A stretch of DNA of 44,279 bases, from the NCBI GenBank assembly GCA_000434615.1, contig FR880835.1:27304-71582 (forward strand). The letters run 5' to 3'. Below are positions 8,161 through 16,246 of this stretch, piece after piece. How positions within the stretch are numbered: the stretch's first letter is position 1; each line of letters starts with the position of its first letter. Origin of the DNA: Clostridium sp. CAG:510 (GTDB lineage: Bacteria > Bacillota > Clostridia > Lachnospirales > Lachnospiraceae). The notes under the pieces are model-generated. The model was given only the letters and a program-made list of their open reading frames with translations. It was not told where the DNA came from and searched no databases. The translations under genes were made by a program, and so were the position numbers.

Positions 8161-8735
8161 TCTCCCTCCTTTTTTGGCTTTATTACAATTAACAGTGCTA
8201 CCTCTGCCATAGTCACCACAATGCTCCATGCTATTTTGGGATTCCTCTGCGAAATAAGCACCGCAATTATTAAATAAACATTAGAAAGTATGGCTAATTT
8301 TCTACATTCCTTCTCCCTGTTTTTTGGTAAACAATTATCATACGTTACCCTTGCCAATATGAATTTAACACATATTGTTACATATAAAATTATCATGATA
8401 CCAAAAAAAATATTTTTTATACCAGATAGCTGGCTAATTATTTTTACCCATAGAATATTTAATGTAAGATTTAGTCCGGTTACCATTTTACATCCCATCC
8501 TGCTTTTTGCATGGTAACCGCCCGTATATTGGCGCAGGCTTACAAACACTATAATAAAAACTAATGTTTGTATCCATGAATGCAGAAAAAATCCTATAGC
8601 AATAAGCATAGCCGTCTCTTCCATGCAGAAAAATAATGCTTCATACCCATATTGATATATTTCTATTTTCTCCTTTTGCACCACATTTTTTTGAACTAAA
8701 AAATCAGCTATCATATAGGATATTTTTTTGCTCAC
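8157..8735 (-). CDS. agrB: AgrB cysteine endopeptidase/cyclase
   Basis: A 192-residue integral membrane protein with several hydrophobic helices. The AgrB catalytic pair lies in RQYTGGYHAKSRMGC: H75 and C82, spaced as in known AgrB proteins. It removes the AgrD C-terminal tail and closes the ring. The start codon is GTG at 8735, preceded by GGAAGTGA. It ends in TGA overlapping the agrD ATGs, and lies 74 bases after agrC. Gene order here is A-C-B-D, not the B-D-C-A of Staphylococcus aureus. Confidence 0.95.
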   Translation of the reverse strand: MSKKISYMIADFLVQKNVVQKEKIEIYQYGYEALFFCMEETAMLIAIGFFLHSWIQTLVFIIVFVSLRQYTGGYHAKSRMGCKMVTGLNLTLNILWVKIISQLSGIKNIFFGIMIILYVTICVKFILARVTYDNCLPKNREKECRKLAILSNVYLIIAVLISQRNPKIAWSIVVTMAEVALLIVIKPKKEGE

Positions 8736-8809
8736 TGAATCACTTCCTTATCCACAATTTTAGCTGATTTTGTCATATTTTCCATATAGCTGGCACGGTT
8801 TGTATTCTG

Positions 8810-10123
8810 TCAGGCACGATTGGCATGTTCCGGCAGCATTACCGTTACCGAAAACCGATTTTCGTACTCTTCCCACAAGCAGAAGCCATCCATTCCCTGT
8901 ACTAATTTTCTTACACTTTTTATCCCTATGCCATGATTATTGGTATCCTTTTTTATCGTTCTCAAAGAAGGGTTATTGTGAAAAACCGGTTCACTGACTG
9001 AATTTTCTACTTTTATAAACAGATTCCTTTTTTGTCTTGTGATTTCCACGGATATGTACCTTTCCTTCTCCTTTAATTCAGCCTCTATGGCATTGTCTAA
9101 AAGATTGGATAAAATAATACCTATATCTGTCTGCCTTTCCTCTCCGATTTGTCCACAAATTTCTATGTTACATGAAATGTTATTTTTTTTACATAGGGAC
9201 ACTTTATCATTGAGGACGGCATTCACTACCGTACTGTCTGTATAATAATACAGGTCTCTTTCAAATTTACTTTGCAACAGTTCCTCCAGATACTTTGTCG
9301 TTTCTTCTACTCCCGATGTATAAAGCATCCCCCGGACAACCGTCAGGTAATGTTTCAAATCATGCCGTAAAATCCGATTATTCTCGTATACTTCATCCAA
9401 TTTATTCAGTGTATTTTTCTCCTCCTGCAGCTTCATAATAAGAATTTCATTTTCCAACTTATATTGCTGCTGCCTGTTCAGATAGTACAGGCACAAAGAT
9501 ACTGCCACACAAATAGCAAGTAGCCCAAATGCCACGAAAATAAGCTCTGTTTCCTCTTTTTCTGTCAGTCTCCCGGTTTTGGTTATATTTACAACTACAC
9601 AACCGGTCAGCAATGCTCCCCCGTATAACAGACCTCCTATAAGCCATTCCTGCCACACTGCCTTTTTTCGGCGGCATAACAGGATTATCACCATGAGCAT
9701 CAGCAAAAACAGCAATTTATGAAGAATCAAAGTTAATATTCTTATCGCACTTCCCATTTCGGTCAATTTTTCCAACTCTACCTTTAATATCGTGGTAATC
9801 CCATAAACGATAAGCATATTGGATGTCATCTGTATCACATAAAAAATCAGATTATACAGAAATTTACTTTTCCAGCTTCCTTGTAAGAAAAAAAGGGAAA
9901 ATACAAAACTGCCGGTAAATATACACAACAGCGTTATGCCGGCATTTTCTGATATATCCTGTAAAAAGCCAAGTCCTGCCACAAAAGCAAGCATTATCAT
10001 GCTATACACAGTTATGTTCTTTATACGGTCGTTTCTTTTCAACACTATTGTCAGAAATGCAATTACGGCAGCCGCATCAAACAGGCTTGCCCCCCATTCT
10101 GACATTTTATATACGACATCCAT
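8810..10123 (-). CDS. agrC: AgrC-type sensor histidine kinase (GHKL family)
   Basis: About 437 residues: six to seven N-terminal membrane helices (to about residue 215), a coiled linker, then a GHKL kinase domain. The phospho-acceptor His lies in ILRHDLKHYL (about residue 253), the N box in SNLLDNAIEAE, and the G box in HGIGIKSVRKLV. This is the architecture of AgrC and other peptide-sensing HPK10 kinases. It should detect the AgrD product and phosphorylate AgrA. ATG 10123 is preferred over TTG 10129 because GGAG is better spaced; it overlaps the end of agrA. Confidence 0.93.
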   Translation of the reverse strand: MDVVYKMSEWGASLFDAAAVIAFLTIVLKRNDRIKNITVYSMIMLAFVAGLGFLQDISENAGITLLCIFTGSFVFSLFFLQGSWKSKFLYNLIFYVIQMTSNMLIVYGITTILKVELEKLTEMGSAIRILTLILHKLLFLLMLMVIILLCRRKKAVWQEWLIGGLLYGGALLTGCVVVNITKTGRLTEKEETELIFVAFGLLAICVAVSLCLYYLNRQQQYKLENEILIMKLQEEKNTLNKLDEVYENNRILRHDLKHYLTVVRGMLYTSGVEETTKYLEELLQSKFERDLYYYTDSTVVNAVLNDKVSLCKKNNISCNIEICGQIGEERQTDIGIILSNLLDNAIEAELKEKERYISVEITRQKRNLFIKVENSVSEPVFHNNPSLRTIKKDTNNHGIGIKSVRKLVQGMDGFCLWEEYENRFSVTVMLPEHANRA

Positions 10124-10829
10124 GCACAAATTTCTCCAATCCTCTTATGTATTCTTTTTGTATTGTTTCCCTGTTTTGTCTGCTGATTGGCAATTTTTCT
10201 CCATTATCCAAAAGAACTCCCTGAGAGTTTATCATGGCAATATACCGCACGTTAACAAGATAGCCCACATGAATCCTTAAAAAACCGTAATCTTTTAATT
10301 TTCCCTCATATTCTGTCATTTTCCCCCGTTCCCTTTTTATCTCATTTCCGATATGTATTTCCATATAATGTCCTTTACTTTCCACATAAATGATTTCTCT
10401 TACCGGATATGTGCATGCCACATTATTTTTAGTAAAAGAAAACACATGCATTTCTGAGGCAATCTTCTTTTCCGCAGTCAGAATTGCTTCTTCCAATTCC
10501 TCCCTGATATGACTCTTTCGTACAAAGCGGAGCGGCCGGTACTTCAGACTCTGAAATACCAATTCTGCGCGATTCGTAAGAAAAATAATGGTGAGAAAGG
10601 GGGATTGCTGCATCAGAGCATTTGCGACGGATAATCCGTTTACATCCGGCATATCAATATCAAGAAGTACTACATCTATCCCTGTTTTCAAAATATCTTC
10701 CGTCATAGTGCTTCCATCCGAAAATTCATAAATTTCCGGGGCCGTGCATAATTTAGGCGCGATGTTCTGCAATTCTTTTTGAGTTATTAAAATATCCGTC
10801 CTATCATCGTCACATATTCCTATCTTCAT
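10107..10829 (-). CDS. agrA: AgrA-type response regulator with LytTR DNA-binding domain
   Basis: A 240-residue regulator. The receiver domain has acidic pocket CDDD (residues 6-9) and phospho-acceptor D57 in LLDIDMPDVNG. The C-terminal LytTR domain shows IIYVESKGHYMEIH and the closing LPISRQN block. ATG 10829 is chosen because AGGGAG sits just upstream; an in-frame TTG at 10850 would put the ribosome site inside the gene. First gene of agrACBD. LytTR proteins bind paired direct repeats; likely targets are its own promoter and the region before the radical SAM genes (inference). Confidence 0.93.
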   Translation of the reverse strand: MKIGICDDDRTDILITQKELQNIAPKLCTAPEIYEFSDGSTMTEDILKTGIDVVLLDIDMPDVNGLSVANALMQQSPFLTIIFLTNRAELVFQSLKYRPLRFVRKSHIREELEEAILTAEKKIASEMHVFSFTKNNVACTYPVREIIYVESKGHYMEIHIGNEIKRERGKMTEYEGKLKDYGFLRIHVGYLVNVRYIAMINSQGVLLDNGEKLPISRQNRETIQKEYIRGLEKFVHGCRI

Positions 10830-10910
10830 AAAAATCTCCCTTTTTAACAAGGTTATTCTTATTAAAATAATATCATATTGTGTTTATTTTTGCTATCCCT
10901 TTTCCTTATT

Positions 10911-10966
10911 AAAAAAAGACCGTAGGCAGCAATATCCTTTCTTCATGGCATTGCCGTTTACGGTCT
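10911..10966 (-). terminator. Rho-independent terminator of the TrpXYZ-type operon
   Basis: Arms beginning AGACCGTA pair over about 17 positions with few mismatches, and the minus strand continues with seven T residues. It ends the ABC transporter operon and insulates it from agrA. Confidence 0.8.
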
Positions 10967-11018
10967 CTGTTTCAAATACAATCTTTATGCTCTGTGAAAT
11001 TTTCTTATTGATAATATT

Positions 11019-11792
11019 TTAGTTTCCGCACTCCACGCTGATTTTGTTGAAGGTGCTCATGATGTCCTCGGTGGTGATGGCTGCCTTTTCCGCACCGGCT
11101 TTGTCGATGATGGCTTCGCCCTGGTGCATCATGATAAGGCGGTTGCCGTATTCCACGGCATAACGCAGGTTGTGGGTTACCATGATGGTAGTCACTTTCT
11201 TTTCCCGGACAATCTGCTCTGTGAGCTCCATGATGCGGTCTGCGGTCTTGGGATCAAGCGCTGCCGTATGTTCATCTAAAATTAAAAACTCAATGGGTGT
11301 CATGGTGGACATCAGAAGCGCCAGCGCCTGACGCTGCCCGCCGGAAAGGGACCCTACCTGCGTGTGAAGCTTATCTTCCAGTCCCAGATTTAAGGTAGAA
11401 AGCAATTCCTTGTACTCGCCGATTTTGGCTTTGTTGACACCCGTCCTTAAATTGAAGGGCTTACCCTTGTTGTCCGCAATGGACAGGTTTTCTAAAATGG
11501 TCATGGAAGGGCAGGTACCCTTGGAAGGGTCCTGGTAAACACGGCCGATTTTACGGTGGCGGAGGTAATCCTTTTTGCCTACGATGGAATGTCCGTTTAC
11601 CACAATGTCGCCGGAATCAATCGGAATGCTGCCGCAGATAATATTTAACATGGAAGTTTTGCCGGAGCCGTTGCTTCCTACCACCGCTACGAAATCCCCA
11701 TCGTTGATGGTCAGGGAAAAATCCTGAAACAGGCAAAGTTCATTGACGGAGCCGGGATTATAGTACTTGTGAATGTTCTTTAATTCAATCAT
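11019..11792 (-). CDS. ABC transporter ATP-binding protein (tryptophan-type system)
   Basis: A 257-residue cytoplasmic ATPase of the TrpXYZ / ABC_sub_bind-associated class. It has Walker A GSNGSGKT (about residues 39-46), signature LSGGQRQ, Walker B EFLILDEH, and H-loop TMVTHN. The Walker B region ends DEH where most relatives have DEP. The ATG overlaps the stop of the permease gene by four bases, so translation is coupled. It powers import of the ligand caught by the lipoprotein encoded two genes upstream. The T-box leader of this operon points to tryptophan or a precursor as substrate. Confidence 0.9.
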   Translation of the reverse strand: MIELKNIHKYYNPGSVNELCLFQDFSLTINDGDFVAVVGSNGSGKTSMLNIICGSIPIDSGDIVVNGHSIVGKKDYLRHRKIGRVYQDPSKGTCPSMTILENLSIADNKGKPFNLRTGVNKAKIGEYKELLSTLNLGLEDKLHTQVGSLSGGQRQALALLMSTMTPIEFLILDEHTAALDPKTADRIMELTEQIVREKKVTTIMVTHNLRYAVEYGNRLIMMHQGEAIIDKAGAEKAAITTEDIMSTFNKISVECGN

Positions 11793-12685
11793 TTTGCGCT
11801 CCCTCCTTTAATCTTTGCCGTCTTGTTTCTGTCCATGCTGACAACTAAAATAATCAGGAACAGAACTGCGGTAATCATCTTCAGATCCGTGGAAGGAAGT
11901 CCCATGCGGAGCGCCAGCGCCACGCACGCCTTATAAATAACGGAACCGATTACTACGCTGGAAGTAACACGCACAAAAGTAACTTTCTTTAAGAGGCTGG
12001 TGCCGATGATAACGCTCGCAAGACCGATTACCATCGTACCGGTACCCATGGACACATCGAAGAAACGCTGCTGCTGGGCGTAAACACAGCCGCTCAGGGT
12101 AACAAGTCCGTTGGCAATGGCAAGACCGATAATCTTTACCTTGCCCTTATCCACACCGAGGGAGGTAACAATGGTATCATTATCCCCAACGGCACGGAGT
12201 AAGAAGCCGGATTTGGTGCGCATGTACGCATCCAGAAGATATTTGGTAATCAGGGTAATGACCAGTACCACGATTACGGTGCGGTACGGTTTTAAGGCTG
12301 CCGGGAAAATTTTATTTACAAAGTCATTGTCAAAAATCGTCTGGTAATTGTAAATGGGGAAATTGGCGCGTCCCGCAATTCTTAAGTTTACGGTATAGAG
12401 GGCTGTCATCATGATGATACCGGAAAGTAAATCCCTTACCTTCAGCTTCACATGGATAATGCCGGTGAGAACGCCTACCGCCACACCTGCCAGAAACGAA
12501 ACCGGCAGTGTGAGGAGCGGGTTTACTCCCTTTGCAATCAGCACGCAGGTCAGTGCGGCTCCCATGGGAAAGCTTCCGTCCACCGTCAAATCCGGGAAAT
12601 CCAGAATTTTGTAGGTGATGTAAATTCCCAATGCCATGATGGCATATATCATACCCTGTTCCAAAACACTAAGTATCAGTGACAC
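11789..12685 (-). CDS. ABC transporter permease (tryptophan-type system)
   Basis: A 298-residue membrane protein with about eight helices, of the branched-chain-type permease superfamily (BPD_transp_2). The N-terminal segment YKILDFPDLTVDGSFPMGAA is typical of permeases paired with ABC_sub_bind lipoproteins. It starts 15 bases after the binding-protein gene and overlaps the ATPase gene, consistent with one transcript from the T-box promoter. Confidence 0.9.
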   Translation of the reverse strand: MSLILSVLEQGMIYAIMALGIYITYKILDFPDLTVDGSFPMGAALTCVLIAKGVNPLLTLPVSFLAGVAVGVLTGIIHVKLKVRDLLSGIIMMTALYTVNLRIAGRANFPIYNYQTIFDNDFVNKIFPAALKPYRTVIVVLVITLITKYLLDAYMRTKSGFLLRAVGDNDTIVTSLGVDKGKVKIIGLAIANGLVTLSGCVYAQQQRFFDVSMGTGTMVIGLASVIIGTSLLKKVTFVRVTSSVVIGSVIYKACVALALRMGLPSTDLKMITAVLFLIILVVSMDRNKTAKIKGGSAK

Positions 12686-12700
12686 GTCATATCCTCCTGT

Positions 12701-13798
12701 TTACTCTACGGTAATTTCATCAAATTTCTGATAAGCGCCTGCTACAAAATCATCGGATAATGTCAGGTTGATTTTTGCTGCGGCTGCGGTGTTTACATAT
12801 AAGCTGGGCTCGGTAATGGTTTCAAACTTAAGATCGGATGCGTTTGCTTCGCCCTTTAATACCTTGGCTGCCATCTTACCGGTCTGCTTGCCGAGTTCAA
12901 TGTATTCCAGACCCATGGAAGCGACACAGCCTGCCTTTACCTGTTCAACTTCGGAACCGAATACCGGGATGCCTGCGTCATTTGCCTTGGCAATAACGGT
13001 CTGCAGGGCGGATACTACGGTGTTGTCTGTCAGGTTTGTGATGCAGTCTACCTTGGTTACCAGATCTGCTGCCGCCAGGTCAACATCGGCGATGGTGTTG
13101 ATGCCGACATCTACGATTTCAAATCCGTAATTTGCGGCTACTTCCTTGTACTCTGCAACGGTGCTTACGGAGTTTGCTTCGCTGGTGGTGTAAATGATGC
13201 CGACCTTCTTGGCATCCGGCATAATTTCACGGATCATCTGTAACTGGGCGTCTACTGCCAGTGCATCGCAGGTACCGGTGATGTTGCCGGCCGGCATGCC
13301 GTCTTCGGTTGCAAGACCTGCGCCGACAGGATCGGATACTGCGGTGTAAATAACGGGAATATCGGTATTTAATGCGGAGTTATAAGCGCTCATGGCACTG
13401 GGTGTTGCAATGGCACAGATTAAATCCACTTTCTTGGAAACATAGTTGTCGGAAATGGTGCTTGCGGTACCGGTGTCTGCCTGTGCATTGTCAAATAATA
13501 CGGTAAGGTTTTCTCCTTCTACAATGCCTTCCTCTGCAAGACCTGCTAAGAAGCCTTCACGGCAGTTGTCTAAGGAGCCGTGCTCTGCGAACTGGGAAAT
13601 ACCGATGGTGTAGGTCTTTCCGTCCGTATCGGTTACGGTTGCATCACCGGCATCCGGTGTGCTTTCTGTGTCAGCGGTAGTGGTGTTGTCCGTACCTGCC
13701 GCACTGCCGTTTGTGCTGTCTGCCGCATTACTGCCGCATGCTGCCAGTCCTAAAATCATTGTGGTTGCTAAAACTGCTGCTAAAATTTTCTTCTTCAT
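12701..13798 (-). CDS. Substrate-binding lipoprotein, ABC_sub_bind (TrpX-like) family
   Basis: A 365-residue lipoprotein. Signal peptide with lipobox LAAC (Cys21) is followed by a long Thr/Ser/Asp-rich linker and two alternating alpha/beta lobes of the TrpX-like family (ITGTCDALAVDAQL, VGIIYTTSEANS, GIPVFGSE). It captures the ligand outside the cell for the permease/ATPase pair downstream. It is the first gene after a T-box with a UGG (Trp) specifier, which supports tryptophan or a Trp-related ligand and predicts expression when tRNA-Trp is uncharged. Confidence 0.92.
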   Translation of the reverse strand: MKKKILAAVLATTMILGLAACGSNAADSTNGSAAGTDNTTTADTESTPDAGDATVTDTDGKTYTIGISQFAEHGSLDNCREGFLAGLAEEGIVEGENLTVLFDNAQADTGTASTISDNYVSKKVDLICAIATPSAMSAYNSALNTDIPVIYTAVSDPVGAGLATEDGMPAGNITGTCDALAVDAQLQMIREIMPDAKKVGIIYTTSEANSVSTVAEYKEVAANYGFEIVDVGINTIADVDLAAADLVTKVDCITNLTDNTVVSALQTVIAKANDAGIPVFGSEVEQVKAGCVASMGLEYIELGKQTGKMAAKVLKGEANASDLKFETITEPSLYVNTAAAAKINLTLSDDFVAGAYQKFDEITVE

Positions 13799-13856
13799 AC
13801 TGTTACCATACCTTTCTGCAAATCTTTTTTAATTTCTGATAGCTTTGAGACCGGCT

Positions 13857-13900
13857 GGAATCCGGATGGTACCTATCCGGACGTTGTAATTTCTACAACA
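13857..13900 (-). other. Two small hairpins between the T-box terminator and the lipoprotein gene
   Basis: On the minus strand, a GTTGTA/TACAAC hairpin is followed at once by a TCCGGAT/ATCCGGA hairpin (13860-13880). Neither has a U-tract. They may protect the 5' end of the read-through mRNA; the role is unknown. Confidence 0.5.
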
Positions 13901-14180
13901 AAAAACCGTCTCAAGTAAATCTTACTTGAGGCGGTAATAATCATTAACGCGGTGCCACTCAATTTCGATGCTTTCTGCATCCTCTCCTCCAGACACTATC
14001 ATATCTGTCGCCATGATAACGGGTGCGAATCCCGCCGGTGCCTACTGTTGTTCGGACCGTCCTCGAAAGCCCATTCAGCGATTGCTCCTATGCTGCCGTT
14101 CCACCAGTCGGCTGCTCTCTGTGATAGTAATCAAAAGCCTACTCTTCTTTCTCATAGGTTTGAAGCACTATTTATTTGTT
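13900..14180 (-). ncRNA. T-box riboswitch, tryptophan specifier
   Basis: Complete T-box leader. The base of Stem I pairs CCTATGAGAAAG (14147-14158) with CTTTCGAGG (14061-14069), including an AUGA/GA kink-turn. AAGAGTA forms the loop-E side, and GCTGAATGG places the specifier UGG (14071-14073) directly against the base helix. The distal part has AGAGAGC and CTGGTGGAACGGC. The T-box sequence TTGAGTGGCACCGCG is at 13948-13962, followed by a terminator (arms 13906-13934) with six T residues. Uncharged tRNA-Trp should stabilise the antiterminator and switch on the transporter operon. The intergenic stretch 13799-14262 holds only this leader, its promoter and two hairpins. Confidence 0.93.
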
Positions 14181-14186
14181 GCACTT

Positions 14187-14215
14187 ACAATACGCTCTTA
14201 AAAGTCATTTGTCAA
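14187..14215 (-). promoter_or_regulatory. Sigma-A-type promoter of the T-box operon
   Basis: TTGACA at 14210-14215, a 17-base spacer and TATTGT at 14187-14192 on the minus strand. Transcription would begin near 14180, just before Stem I of the T-box. Confidence 0.8.
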
Positions 14216-14262
14216 CTGTTTTTTCAAATTTGTTACCATGCGCTGCGTGAAGGAATAATGTC

Positions 14263-14910
14263 CTACTTCATTCCCGCCGGTGCATGCAGGGGGCATTTGC
14301 CCGTCAGTTCATAGTGGCAGTTGCAGCACTCGTCCCCGTCTCCCAGTACCTTGGTGCGGGAAAATCCGTTGCCCATGTAGTGGGAAATCATGTAGTCCAC
14401 ACCGCAGATACCGGGCAGCATGTCCCGGACACCGTATTGTTCCGCAACCGTTACAAAGCCGCACCGTCTGATGTCGATTTCAAAGGAATTGTCATCAATA
14501 TTGCGGTAATCAATCAGCCAGTCATTGGGATGAAGCGCCCCCGCTTTCTGTCTTTCCACATGTCTGGCTGCTTTCTTGCGGAAGCTGTTTAAATATGCCT
14601 TTCCCACCATATGTAAGAACGGCTTCGGCACGGAAAGCAGCATCTTTTCATTCATTTTCCACATCAGGTCATCCGCCTGCTTTCTGTCAAGTTCCAGTTT
14701 CTGCATGCTCTTGTACCACGCCACATAGGACGGTGCATAAGCATAGTTAAAGGAAAAAATACTCTCGCCGATATCCGGCAGCTCCTTTACCACTTTCTTA
14801 AATACTGCACCGGAGCTTTGCCTAAACTGTTTCCAGAAATCAGCTCCGTATGTTTTCTTAATGTATCCTTTGCTCCGCATCATGGTAAGATGATAAATAA
14901 AACCGTACAT
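14263..14910 (-). CDS. L-2-amino-thiazoline-4-carboxylic acid hydrolase-like protein
   Basis: A 215-residue cytoplasmic protein resembling the ATC hydrolase family, recognised mainly by its C-terminal part: a conserved Arg/Cys strand (DIRRCGFVTVAEQYG), CGVDYMISHYMGNGFSRTKVLGDGDECCNCHYE and a closing Cys/His-rich segment. The named reaction opens the thiazoline ring of ATC on a route to cysteine, but most family members are untested. AGAGGGG precedes ATG 14910. The alpha/beta hydrolase gene lies 42 bases upstream, so they are probably co-transcribed. Family confidence is moderate; substrate unknown. Confidence 0.65.
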   Translation of the reverse strand: MYGFIYHLTMMRSKGYIKKTYGADFWKQFRQSSGAVFKKVVKELPDIGESIFSFNYAYAPSYVAWYKSMQKLELDRKQADDLMWKMNEKMLLSVPKPFLHMVGKAYLNSFRKKAARHVERQKAGALHPNDWLIDYRNIDDNSFEIDIRRCGFVTVAEQYGVRDMLPGICGVDYMISHYMGNGFSRTKVLGDGDECCNCHYELTGKCPLHAPAGMK

Positions 14911-14952
14911 ATATAAAAACCCCTCTATTCTTTCCGCAACCTGCAGACACCG

Positions 14953-16152
14953 TTATCTGTCCGCGGACTTCATCTGCAGTATCCAGTTCATAAGTGTGTC
15001 AAACACCAATTTGGAATTGCCGCAGTTGCAGTGGTTTCCTGCCGACTCCTTATCCGTGAACAGACGGAAGGTCAAGGAACGTACATTTTTCAGCGCATTT
15101 ATTTCCTCGCCAATCATTTCGTAAGGAATAAAATGGTCCTTGTTTGCGCCCACAATCAGGATGTCCTGGGTGATTTTGTCCGCAATGTCAAGCATCTGGT
15201 AACGGCTCATGTTGCTGGCATATCCGTAAGCATCCTTCGCCTCGTAGGCGTATTTTCCGTGTTCCAGACCCCAGCGCACCATCTCGTCCTTCTCCGCTTT
15301 TTTGCGGAATACCAGATTGACAATGCTGCGGCAGTGCATGGAAATGAGCTTCTTTGCCAGCTTAAACTGCCTTGTGCCTGCGCCCTGGGATGCCGATAAC
15401 AGCACATCCTGAAAATTCGGGAAAATACTCCAGGCAATCACACGGGATATCCGGCTTTCAAAAGCCGCCGCTCTCGGCGCTAACATGCCTCCGAGGGATG
15501 CGCCGATAATCGTCACATCCGAAAGGGCAAAATAGTCTAAAACCGCTTTCACGGGGCGCTCCCATTCGTAGGTGAAGTGCTTACCCTGCACACGCATGAC
15601 GCCGCCCTGTCCGGGGCCTTCAAACAGATAGACCTCAAAACCGTTTTCCGCCAGATACAGCATGGGGAAAAACAGTTCTTCAAAGTAACTGTCGTTGCCG
15701 CCGTGCAGCAGGATGACATCCTTCGGGGCTGCTCCGCTTTCCCGCGTGCCGTACTCCGTAAAGGGCTTCACATGCATAACCGGCAGCTTTACCTCTTCGT
15801 AGGGCACCTCCGCCCGCTCCACTCTGCCGCTCTCAAACCATTCCTTATAATAGTCGTAGAAAAGCTCCGTGCCTTTTTTATAATATTTCTTCTTGTCCGG
15901 GTCACCGTCATACATGAAAAACTCACTCATGCGGTAGTAGGCAATGGCATTCTCCGTTCTCTGCTCCGCCATCGCTTTGTCCCCCAGGGAAATCAGCTTC
16001 GTTTTCCAGTCCTCGCTGGTATGGATGGTCGGTCCGACTTTTTTGATTTCTTCCAAATCCCCGCCGTCCCACATCACAAGCCTGTTTAACTGGTAATTGA
16101 AATTACTCTGGGTATTCAGTTCGTACATGCCCTTCTTGAACGTAACTGCCAT
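14953..16152 (-). CDS. Alpha/beta hydrolase (FrsA/pseudooxynicotine-hydrolase-like)
   Basis: About 399 residues. A helical N-terminal region precedes an alpha/beta hydrolase core: oxyanion segment LLHGGNDSYFEE, EGPGQGG, nucleophile elbow IGASLGG, Asp/His region ILIVGANKDHFIP, and a late His in SAGNHCNCG. The large N-terminal cap is like FrsA-type esterases and 2,6-dihydroxypseudooxynicotine hydrolase. ATG 16152 is preferred (GGAGG 11 bases upstream) over an in-frame GTG at 16182. It lies between an AraC regulator and the ATC-hydrolase-like gene, suggesting a small catabolic or detoxification unit. Substrate unknown. Confidence 0.8.
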   Translation of the reverse strand: MAVTFKKGMYELNTQSNFNYQLNRLVMWDGGDLEEIKKVGPTIHTSEDWKTKLISLGDKAMAEQRTENAIAYYRMSEFFMYDGDPDKKKYYKKGTELFYDYYKEWFESGRVERAEVPYEEVKLPVMHVKPFTEYGTRESGAAPKDVILLHGGNDSYFEELFFPMLYLAENGFEVYLFEGPGQGGVMRVQGKHFTYEWERPVKAVLDYFALSDVTIIGASLGGMLAPRAAAFESRISRVIAWSIFPNFQDVLLSASQGAGTRQFKLAKKLISMHCRSIVNLVFRKKAEKDEMVRWGLEHGKYAYEAKDAYGYASNMSRYQMLDIADKITQDILIVGANKDHFIPYEMIGEEINALKNVRSLTFRLFTDKESAGNHCNCGNSKLVFDTLMNWILQMKSADR

Positions 16153-16246
16153 AATAATCGCCGCCTCCGTAATCTGCTGCACACTACTGCAGTCATTTCT
16201 TATCCTGCAGCAAGATTATTAAAGCATATCCGTTCTGCTTCTGCTT

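Noticed and set aside
1..10829. Integrase, transposase or attachment sites bounding the AT-rich peptide locus
   Set aside because: None seen within the window; the left end is open, so a mobile element beyond it cannot be excluded.
13952..14314. Plus-strand reading frame across the T-box region
   Set aside because: It is antisense to a complete T-box leader and has no supporting ribosome site or recognisable protein.
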